Positions 50,101 to 62,100 of a DNA stretch of 64,000 nucleotides are shown one piece after another; position 1 is the first letter of the stretch; each line of letters starts with the position of its first letter. The DNA is from Gymnothorax reevesii (Eukaryota > Chordata > Actinopteri > Anguilliformes > Muraenidae), in the NCBI GenBank assembly GCA_029721435.1, contig CM056584.1:14643739-14707738 (forward strand). The letters are read 5' to 3'. The notes under the pieces are model-generated. The model was not told the DNA's origin. It saw only the letters and a list, made by a program, of their open reading frames with translations, and made no database searches. The position numbers and the translations under genes were made by a program.

Positions 50101-53100
50101 CGTAATTATTGGTACCCCTGGTGAAGATGTGTTCGTTAGCTTCTAATAAATTAAGTTTTTTTTTCTAAATAATATAGGACTACAATGAAAAAAAGAGGAA
50201 AATCCAACCTTTAATTAAAGTGCATTTATTCAGTGGGAAAAATCCCACTTTAAGAAATAATTCTTTTACATCAAATCATGTGTGCCACAATTATTAGCAC
50301 CCCTGATGGTAATACTTCGTACAACCCCCCTTTGCCTACAAAATGGAGCCTAATCTTCTCCTATAATGTTTCACAAGATGGGAGAATACAGAAAGAGGGA
50401 TCTTCGACCATTCCTCTTTGCACAATCTCTCTAAATCATCCAGCGACCTGGGCCCTCCCCTCTGCACTCTCCTCTTCAGCTCACTCCACAGGTTTTCAAT
50501 GGGGTTGAGGTCTGGGGACTGAGATGGCGATGGGAGGAGCTTGATTCTGTCTGATGAACTATTTCTGTGTAGATTTGGCCACATGTTTAGGGTCATCATC
50601 TTGCTTAAAGACCCAGTGACGACCCATCTTCAGCTTTCGGGCAGATGCCACCAGATTTTGATTTAAAACGTCCAGGTATTTCGAAGTGGTCATGATGCCA
50701 TGCATCCTAACAAGGTTCCCAGGGCCTCTGGAAGAGAAACAGGCCCACAGCATCACTGATCCTCCCCCATACTTCACAGTGGGCATGAGGTGCTTTTCTG
50801 CATACTCATCTTTTGTGTTCTGCCAGACCCACTTGGAGCTTTTTGGCAACAAACACTATCTTGGTCTCATCTGACCAAAGCACACAGTCCCAGTTGAAGT
50901 CCCAGTACCACTTGGAGAAATCCAGGTGTTTGCATATATGACTGTGAGTGAGAAAAGGTTTTTTCTGTGCATGCCTCCCAAACAGCTTGTTGGCATGTAG
51001 ATGGCGCCTGATGGTTGTTTTGGAGACTTTATGACCCCTAGATGCTACCATTTGTTGCAATTCTTTAACTTTGGAGAACTTCTTATTTCTATTACTATCC
51101 TCCTCACTGTGCGTGGTGGAAAAATAACCTTGCGTCCTTCACCAGGCTTGTTTACCACTGTTCCAGTTGTTTTAAAATTCTTAATGATTCCTCTGACAGT
51201 AGATATAGGCAGGAGCAGGCGAGTGGCTATTTTCTTGTAGCCATTGCCTGACTTGTGAAGGTCGACACACATCTGCCTTACTAGAATGGTGTGTTCCTTT
51301 GTCTTTCCCATGCTGAAAAGTGGATAAGAGAAATGGCCTCTGTGTCACGTCATATTTATACCCCAGGGAAACAGGAAGTGATTTACTAATTAAATGTTCC
51401 TAGATACTCTGATCAACTTTGTAAACTACTGTAGAAATGACAGAAATACTTCAATTACATTTAATTCCTAGGAATTGTTAGGGGTGCCAATAATTGTGGA
51501 CTTAGTAAGGGATTTTCTTCCCTTAAAATTCAGTTGAGTTGAAGGTTACTTTTTTCTTCAATTTTCAGTGTGAGAGTATGCTTCTGCAATAAACATTGAA
51601 TTTATTTTAAGGCTTTTAACACGTCTTAACCAGGGGTGCCAATAATTATGGAGGGCGCTGTATTTTGTATCCGAAGGAAAACTTCCAAACGCCTTAGTCA
51701 ATTTGCATTCATTCCAAATAATCCAGGGGTCGAGGGGCCCCGCTTTGCGGGGCTATTTTTCTTATTTGAACAAGCTTATGGAGAAATTCACGCTAAGAAT
51801 TTGTGGGATTATGTATACAGTGAATGGTGTGTTGACTTGAATGTATTGCCTTGTTTTCCCCCCAAGTTTCTAGAACCTAATTGGCTGTGTGTTTGTTCTT
51901 TATTTTTTGTAGATGGATGAAGGTGAGGATGACGGCGCCCGGCCCCTGGCTGAATCCCTCCTGCTGGCCATCGCCGACCTGCTCTTCTGCCCTGACTTTA
52001 CTGTGCAGAGTTATAAAAGAGGGGCTCCTGTGAGTACAGCCCAGCTTCTCTACCCGTAAGACCTCTGCTTACCCCATCTTTTCCTCGAGGCTTCACTCCA
52101 GCTTTGTACTTTGCTTGACTCTGAGATTGCACCTTTAGCTTCTACTTGCTAACAGGCTCCTATTAACCATCACCGGGACAACCAGTGTCTCATTTGTGCT
52201 TCTGCTTGACCAATCACAGATGCACTATCTCTTCCCTATCTCTTAGCAATAACAGCTGTTCACCCTTCTATCGCATCTGTCTCTACTACCATGTCTCTTT
52301 TATGGTGAAAAAAATCAAATTCGCCATGTCCTCAACAGGACGCTGAATTAAATGTTGCTTGGTTTAAATGTGGTAAAATCCAAATTTGCCAAATTTGCAA
52401 GTGATGCGTTGCTAATCTTAATACAAGTTCTGAAGTGTTATTTTCTAATGACTGATACATCCAATGTAATCATGAGTGTTCGAAATTGCCCTGGCCTATC
52501 ATTATTCTGCTCTTGGCGATAGCAGAAGTGTTGAAAGCCCCAACAACATGCTGTCATCCTACTACAGCGTCCATTTTTCTGGAGTCATTGGCTGACACCA
52601 TTAGGCAATTACAGAAATGCTGTTATGATAACAGGAAATGATGTCACTGTAAGAGATACGATGCCTGGTCCAGGATGTGGGTGTGAATTGACAGATGGCA
52701 GTTCATCTGGCAAGCAGGACCTAAATCCTTGTGGGCCAAATGCCACCACCTAGCTTTGGAAGTCTATTCTAAACCTCCAGCAGCTCTGTCTAGTGAATAA
52801 ATAACCCAGGTTCTGGACTGCTTTGGAACTTTGTCAGCTGCGCAAACACTAAAGGCACATTAATTATTCATCTTGTAATGCACAATGTATTCATAATTTG
52901 TTTGGCTGACAACGTTGTGTACTGTGTTTACTCTTCTATGCAGTAGCTACACTAGTGAATGTATGTAAGAGCAGATGGATTTGGTTTCTTTGCTCCGATG
53001 GGAGGGACCTGAGATTTTATCTACAGTGGTCTCCATAGTGATGCCTACCCAACTGCACACCATCCAGTTTCTCATCTGTGTGTCCTGAAATATTATTGCA

Positions 53101-56100
53101 TCGTGTGGGTAAAAATGCACTTGTTTGTGTTGTATCATCATGCAAGATTACCTCTAGGAAAGCTGTTGCATTCGAAGGGTTTGGTGTAGGCGTCTACGTT
53201 CCACAGTGTGTTGGACGGTTTGGTCTGGGTTTCTGTTGGTTGGCCCCTCCCCTGTTAGACTGGTTCCTGATGCCGCTTTTATGCAAAAAAGACTGCCTAA
53301 GGACAGTCTGTCACCTGGGGTTACGCTGTAAAGTTCCAGGGACTTGGAAATGCACAATTTGTTTAAACAGTCAGATACAGCGCTCTAGTAACCAACAGCC
53401 TAACTGCGTTATCAGCAGTACGCATTGTGGGTCCTGGAACTCTATATCTGTGATCGTGAAAGCCAATTGTTTATTTTGCACATTTCTGCCTGTCCATTTC
53501 TCCGCCTACAGCTGAACTGCAAGCAATATATTGTATTTGTTTTGCCACGGGTTAGGGTTAATTAGCTGCATTTTTGTCCAGATTAAATATTTGGTGATTT
53601 TAGGATCTTAAAGGCGTATCGCATGTTTTTAGCATGAGAGATTAGGGAAATTTAGTGTATCATGCTAGACTAAAGAAAGTTTTGGGGCATCTCAAAGACT
53701 GTAAAGCCTGTACCTTCATGCAGTGCTTCCTCAAGTGACAACACAGAAACTGCTGAAGTAAGGCTACCTGGCCTGGTGAGTTGATGGGTCCCCAACACTG
53801 AATGGTGCTGTTGGCTCCCGCATGTCTGACTCAATCACTGGGTGTCCTCATACACACAAATACACAAACCCTTTCCCCAGGAATGTGAAACCATACTTCC
53901 TGGTACTGCTTATCTGCTCAAGATAAACATATCAAATACCTCCTCCCACTTTCCCAGTTTGTCCTGTTCACACTGTGTCACCATGGACTGACGGCTGTTG
54001 GCATGCGGAGGGCTTTTCCAGCTCATGGGAGTAAGTGGAGTGGAAGTGCCTTGTTTGATAAGAGTTTAGTCAGTGCTCTTGTCATGGGGTATTAAAATTT
54101 TGCTGCTTTAGCCTTCTGGTCAGCCGCACTCAAATCTCTCAGCCTTTTTTCTTGGGGTGACATGGGGTGCGCTGGTTTTCATATCGTTCAGTTATTCGTA
54201 ATTAGATGAACTCTCCTCTCCTGGTGTCTTTGTACTAAATCTCTTGTTGATTTATTGGGTCAACATATGAGTCACCAAACTATGGCTGTTCAATCTTATC
54301 TGGGGGAAAAGAGGTCTGTTTTAGGAGCAGGTTTTTGTTCCAACTATGGGGTGGCATGGCTTAGGAAGTAGAGCGGGTTGTGTAGAAATCAGAAAGCTCT
54401 TGATTCGATCCCCGGTTCCTCCAGAGATCGTGTTGAAGTGTCCTTAAGCGGGACACTGAACCCCGCGCTGCTCCATGTGTGCAGGTTGGCGCATTGCATG
54501 GTAGCCTCTGCCATCAGGGTGAATGTGAGGCGCACATTGTAAAGCGCCGGATCTGCTTTTTCTTCTCCCATTGCCTGCTGGGATTGATCGTATGGTCTTT
54601 CCCGCAGGACACGGCCGAGGACATCCACACCATTGACAGCTGCGAGTACATCTGGGAAGCAGGGGTGGGGTTTGCTCAGTCCCCGCCTCTCAACTACATC
54701 CACGACGTCAACAGGTGAGGCAGGGCACTCTGGGTAATGTGGGTCAGGCCTGGGGAATTCCTTGGGTGCATTCCTTTCGGCCAGGGGGTCCTCAAACTTA
54801 TCCAGAAAGGGCCGGTGTGGGTGCAGGCTTTCATTCCAGCCAAGCAGTTACACACCTGATTCTACTTATCAACCCCAAGAGTCTTTGCTAATGAGCTTGA
54901 TTAGTAGTATCAGGTGTGTAAGTGCTTAGTTAGAATGAAAGCCTGCACCCACACCGGCCCTTTCTGGATAAGTCTGGGGGCCCCTGCTTTAGGCCATTGA
55001 TATGTTCTTTGACGCCCATCTTCCCTCCATATTTTTCTCCATTTTACTCCTTCCCTCTCTTTTTGTTCAGGATGGAGCTGCTGAAGCTGTTGCTTACCTG
55101 CTTCTCCGAGGCCATGTACCTGCCGCCCTCCTCTTCCGAAGACGGCGTCGTCAATCCGTGGGTGACTTTCTTCTGCTCCTCTGAGAACAGGTTAGGTGCC
55201 CACAAACCTACCTCACTGCTTTCTCTGGACAGGCAACTCGCACTAACAGGAACCCACCAGCACGCACAATCCCACAGACGTAGTTGCACTTATTTTTGAA
55301 TCAATGTTTTGATTCTGCGTATCGAAATGTCCCTGTTGGAGGCGCTAAAGTGGTCATTCCTGCTCTGCTCCTCTGCCGTAGACACACACTCCCACTCTTC
55401 ACCTCTCTGCTGAATGTGGTCTGCGCCTACGACCCCGTGGGCTACGGCATCCCCTACAACCACCTGCTGTTCGCCGACTATCGGGAGCAGTTGGTGGAGC
55501 ATGCCGTGCAGATCCTCATCGTCACCCTCGAGCACGGCCCTCCGGTCATGGACACCTCCTCCTCGCCCCCCTCCTCTCCCTCCAGCACCGACGAGCAGGA
55601 GGTGAGCGAGCGCAGTTCGGTCTCAGCTCTTCAGATTTGTTGATCTGAATTTTTTGGGCTGGTTTTGCGGGACGCCCTTTAAACTTCGTCTCGGGCTAAA
55701 CTTGGTTTTCTGTTTTATTTTTTAAATAAACAAAAAATAAGAATGCAATTTTACAGAAGGCTATTGTGACCATTTCAAAGTTAAATCTTCTGTGTATAGA
55801 TGTTGAAACAAACCGTTATAGTTTTCTTCATTAACCTTCTTTCTTTCTGATACCTGTTTTTTTGCCTTCTATATAAACGCCATTGTAAATTGTCAGTTGT
55901 TGATTTTATTTCAGTTTAGAACTGGGCAGGTTAGCTCAGGGTGGGAAATATGTCCTGACCTTCTAGATGAGTGTTAATTCAGCGTTTTGTGTCCTCTTTT
56001 TATAGTCTGTGGGGCCAGATAATCTCTTTGTGAATTACTTGTCCAGGATCCACCGGGATGAGGTAATTATTGGCATTTCTGCAGTTTGGTCTTTCATTTA

Positions 56101-59100
56101 AGGTCTTTTGTTGCTGATACCACTTAGTAAAAGCCTTTATTACTTATCGAATGGGAAACAAAGGAGAAAATCCATTTTCTGACTTGTTCAGTGGTTCCTT
56201 TTGCCCTTTGTATAATCAATTAAACTGTGTTATTTGCCTGTACAGCCACTGCTCATATAGCTAATTGTTAAACGTCTTTCCAGTTCAGAAACAGAATACG
56301 CAATATTAAAACTGGAAATCAAAAAACCTGTAGATTAAAACTATTCACTTCTCTACACTTAGGACTATAACTTTGTCCTGAAAGGACTGGCTCGCCTGCT
56401 GACCAACCCCCTGTGTCAGACATACCTGCCCAACTCCACCAAGAAGATTCAGTTTCACCAGGAGCTGCTCATCCTCTTCTGGAAGCTCTGTGATTTCAAC
56501 AAGGTAGGAACACCTCAGAATAATCCAGAACACTTACAAAATATGGGGAAAATGCCAAGGATTCAGCCATTTTGGACACACATGCCACGGGGTCCTTTTG
56601 GAATGGTGCATGTCTCCATGACATGGAGTTTCAACAATGAAGAATGCCATATTCTATACACCATATGCCTTTGTTTCAGGAATATGAGGGAGTGTGCGGC
56701 CATTTTGTTGTCACTTCCTGCAATATTCTGTGTTTCAGAAATTCCTCTTCTTTGTGCTGAAGAGCAGCGACGTGTTGGACATCCTGGTGCCTATTCTGTA
56801 CTACTTGAATGATGCTCGTGCTGACCAGTGTGAGTGGGCGGGAAATTTGGGCACAATTCAGACCATCTTTCTTTTTTTAGCCTCGCATTCTTATTTCATT
56901 GCAGACCTCTCCGATGATCAGAAACAGGCTGATGCATGTGCAGTGGCTTTGTCTTTTGAGGTTTCATCCATGTTCTCTTTGCGTGTTTGCGCTATTCTGT
57001 AGCTCGCGTTGGCCTCATGCACATTGGCGTGTTCATCCTGTTGCTGCTGAGCGGGGAGAGGAATTTCGGGGTGCGTCTCAACAAGCCCTACACTCTACAC
57101 GTCCCCATGGACATTCCCGTTTTCACCGGGACCCACGCCGACCTGCTCGTTGTGGTGAGTGTCAGCCGCGTGCTGGACACCTGACATGCAAATGTAAGCA
57201 CATGCACGTTTACTGAATATGTAAATTCAAACCCTAAAATCTGCGCCCATCCTCCACGCAAACTGCAGGTTTTCCACAAAATCATCACCAGCGGACACCA
57301 GCGCCTCCAGCCGCTCTTCGACTGCCTGCTCACCATTGTCGTGAACGGTAATTGCTGCTGAAACAGGGGCGCCACCTGGTGGTTGGCTGCGCATGTTGTC
57401 TTTTAAGAATTGAGATGACCAAGAGCTGAAGTTGGGCTCTTCTTGCCGTTATCCCTGTGTCACATGAATCCCTCTCCTGGCTTTTGTGTTTTGTTTTTTT
57501 TTTTTTTTTTTGAATATTTTTAAGATGAAAATGATCTGATCTAGCTAGAATTAAAAGCATTTCAGTTGAAGTTTCACCCCTCTGCCTCTTAAGAGCGCCA
57601 TATGGCTCTCTCCTCATAATGCTGTTGTATTCCTGAGAGTGCCTCTGATAGTTGCAATGTTCAGACCAATCAAAACAATTGTTTAATGTATCAATTGGTC
57701 GCTGTTCTGTCTGAACAAATCAGAACAAGCCTTAAAGATGATATTTGCAGAATCATACAGCTTGGCTACGCTCAAAAATTGAGATTTCTGCCCACGATTT
57801 TTAGTAATCGAAATGGTACACAGGTATACGACTCCCTTGAGTAGCATTAGCATGTGACTTGTCATTTTTGAGCATTAAGTTGAAAAACTGAAGTTTTTTG
57901 TGAATATGCATGTACTCTAGAGTCGCAACAGATTTTTTGTGATCTCTTCATAATTTTATCAATTAAAACTATGATCAGATCCAAGTCCAGTATTTGTCCT
58001 ACAACTTTAATGTGTAACAGTGTTGTTGAGCGTATAGTTTTTGCTCTACAAAGCTTTTTGTTTTGGCTCCATAAAAGGTTTGCTAACCAGCTGAAACTGC
58101 CCAGCACACATTTCACTCCTAGGAAGGGCTTAATCTGTAATGTGTGTCTAGTGCCGATGCCTATTCTAAATTTTACCACCTGAATCGCCTCCCTTGTTGT
58201 GATTTAAAACCCGTGTCACTTCTCCCACTGACTCTAATGTTCCGCTACTGGAGTCCAAGGGATCACCCTGCTTCATATGCCTTCTCTCCAGTGTCGCCCT
58301 ACCTGAAGAGCCTGTCCATGGTGGCTGCCAACAAGCTGCTCCACCTGGTGGAGGCGTTCTCCACCTCCTGGTTCCTCTTCTCTTGCTCCCAGAACCACCA
58401 CCTGGTGTTCTTCCTGCTGGAGGTCTTCAACAACATCATCCAGTACCAGTTTGATGGTGAGACCAGGCTCAGTTGGCCCAATGTGTCTTCAGCATGCGAT
58501 TCCGCATGACATACGGTCTTCATTGTGTGCTTTTTAGGGCGATTCCTTGTTCTCTTTCATGAGACTGTTGTTACATTTATGTTCTAGTCGAGGTTCATGT
58601 CTTCTTTGAGATTCCTGGTCATTTCCAATGCAGTTGTCTTGCGGTGTTTCCCTCAATAATGGGCTCTGTGCTCGTCTTCAGTGCCTAAAATCTCCCTCTT
58701 CAATCAGTTCACTTTTATGGTCACGTCCTCCCTCGTCTCATCTCTGCTCTCCACTCCTCTCAGGGAACTACAACCTGGTTTACGCCATCATTCGCAAGCG
58801 CAACATCTTCCACCAGCTGGCCAACCTGCCGTCCGACACGGCCTCCATCCAGAAGGCTCTGCAGAGGAAGAAGAAGTCGCCCGACGCCATTTCCCGCACC
58901 AGCTCCCAGGAGACTGTTTCCATGGAGGGCTCTCACCCGGCGGTGCCCGCAGAACCGGGCACGCTCAAGACCAGCCTTGCTGCCACTCCAGGTACTGCAC
59001 TCCTCTTGTGCCGCTTTCACATCATGCAGGAAAGATGGTAAAGTTGGAAAGATTCCCATTGATACAACTTGAAAATGTTTGCATCTGTGTAAGTTGAACC

Positions 59101-62100
59101 GTTTGTCAGGACTGGGGGTTGTTGTTTATGTGTCATCTATATTTGAATGGACTGGGGAGATGTATCAAATAATTACTGCTAATTTTGATAAAGAATGTTA
59201 CATTTAATGATAGGTAGAGTTTGTTTGTGGTTAAAATGGCAGGCATGACAAAAAAATAGCATTACAGTGGGGCTTATTATCCCCCGCCAACACGAAGTGG
59301 GAGGGGGATATAGGTTTGACCTCCGTCCGTCCGTCCGTCAGTCCGAGATAAAGGGGACAGCTTTACTCAGAAACTACTACAGATACAGGAACCAAATTTG
59401 GTGTGTATCTTCAGACCATAAAGGCCTTGATCGAGTTAGAAAATAAGAAGCGCACAATTGGCGGGGGATGTTGCAGACCATGTCGACTTGTTTTTTGTTA
59501 TTTCAAACAAGGAGTGCAACAGATATTAGAACACTTCTATCGTCATTTTGGTGTATTTACTTCCATTTCTAATATGTGGACATTTTTGGGAAAATGTGGG
59601 ATATTCCTGGTTGTGATTACGAGTGGGATGTTGATGTGAACACTATTTACAGGTCGGAAATTGGAACTTGGTAAGTGGTAAATACGATGTGATGTGAATG
59701 TAGCATTTGACACCTCACTCTGCTTGCACCCTACGGAGGGTTTCTTGTGTCATCTCTGGTGTCTCAAAAGTAAAGGCCCCCTGAGCCAACGTACTGATTG
59801 GTGCGGCTCCTTCCTTCTCAGGTATAGAAAAACTGACGGAGAAGTCCCAGGTGTCGGAGAACGGGACCATGGTTACCGTCCCGCCAACAGACTCTCCTCA
59901 AACCCCGCCTTCAGACCACAGTGGGATAGCTGGTGCCAGTGACACGGAGTCCAATTCGGGACGGGATAATGAGGTACCAGGCGCGGCAGGGACAGGTCCG
60001 AGGGAGGTCATCGTTTCTCAGATTGTTTGTTTAATTAATACTTTGAGCTCATTGAGATTGAAATCAGCATTGTATTATATAGCCAATACTAGTGTCAGAC
60101 TCAGAGCACAATACAGAAATGCAGGATCTGGCTCTCTCACTTACTCCATTAAGTACCTGGACAGTTGCACAAATATACCAGGCTGTAGTTCCTGTTCTGT
60201 TCACTTGATATGGATGTACATTTTCTTAAATGCAAGCTGACGGTCTTCTATTCACCTTTTAAGTGTAAAGAACCTATGGAGGAAAAAAAAAATGCAGGTC
60301 TAAATACTTGAGGAACCCGCAGGACTGTAAGTGAGATAGTGTTGTTTGCGTTGGCTGTATTGCCATTTGCTCTCTGCTTTTCTCAGGATGTTTTCTACTC
60401 TGAGTCAGAGATGGAAAGGAGACGTGTGTCCAGCACATCATCAGCTTGTTCCTGGACTCCCACACCAGACTGGGTGAGCGCCCCCCTCATCTTTTACTGT
60501 AGCCATGGTTACCACAGCGCGCTCTTTCTCATCTCATACTGTCCACAGTGAATGATTTTTGTACATTTCTCTCTCTACTCAACATGAGTAGAGTGTATTG
60601 TGTATTGTCTTGCTGGCTGATGTTACCAAATTGCACAGTGTATTTTATTTTCAGTCAGTGTATTATTATATTCCTGAACGCCGAATGGCGTTGCGGGGAT
60701 ATTATTTTTGGTCCGACCGCCGCTGCCACGCCGGCCTATGTGTTTACGCGATAACTTCAGTAATATTTCAATTAGAAATTTCAAGTTTTGCATATAAGTA
60801 AGTATCATAAAGAGGAAGAACTGATTCGATTTTGGACAATTTACAATTTCTAGATTGGCCACCAGGGGCCAAAAACTGAAAAAAATCACTGTTTTTATCA
60901 TATCTCTGGAAATATTTGTCCTATTGACCTCAAATCAAGTGCAAATGAAAGGTCATGACCCGAGGATGTGTCCCACGATGACATTATACCTGTTTGCTTC
61001 AAAAGTTTGACACAAGGTGGAGCTTTGTCACATAAAATTCACAATTTTTGCCACATCTTTGGAACTATGTGTCCAATTGACATGAAACTATGTGCAACTG
61101 CTAGGTCATGACCTCACAATGTGTCACATGATGACATCATACCTGTATGGTACAATATTTTGCCACCAGGTGGCGCTTTGTGATTGGAAAATTACCATTT
61201 TGGCCATATCTTTAGAACCGTTTGTCCAACTGACCTGAAATTAAGTTCAAATGAAAGGTCATGACCTGAGGGGCTTTATATTATATTGGCTCTATTCAAG
61301 GATTGGGGAATTGGAGGATTGGGGGCGTTCAGGGATATACCCCAGGCCGTCGCCTACGACTGCATAAGCCTAGTTTTTGCTATATATTGGAGTACTTGAC
61401 ACTGTATGACTGTTGCTCAGGGTAATCATTTTCCGATGCAAATTGTACACTGAACACTGTTGGCACACTTATTGTCTCATGGGTAGCTGCATACTAGTTC
61501 ACAGAACTTTGCATAATTGTCTCTCAGCTGTGTTGTTGTATAATTTATACTGTGCATTATCTTTCCAGTTGCTGTATATTACAATACTTTACACTGTTCA
61601 TTAATTCCCAAGTAGCTGTATATTATATACTGTACTGTGTGCATCCTTTTTACTTCTTTTGCTGTCTCCTCCATGCTGGTTATTAATCAAAAATAATTGC
61701 TCGGCTGAGTAATTAACGGCTCTGCGCTCTGCTTGGGTGGCATTACACCACTTGTTTGTGCAATTATTTTTGTATAATGATCAGCATGTTATTGAATATT
61801 GCTCACACAAACTGCATTGTTGCCTATGATATCTATGCCTATATAACATTGCGGAAATATCCGTGTATTGTGAATTCTTGCCTCTCGGGTAGGGGTATAC
61901 TAGTATATAATGCACGACTGTCCCTCTGGTAGCTGTATATCATCTGGCTTTCTCTGACAGGTCCTGTCCTGGAAGATTAAGCTTCCTCTGCAGACCATTA
62001 TGAGGCTTCTGCAGGTCTTGGTTCCCCAGGTCGAGAAGATTTGCATTGACAAGTAAGAAAATCCCTCTCCTGCCAAGGTCTGGAGTGTCTGAGTTTCTGA

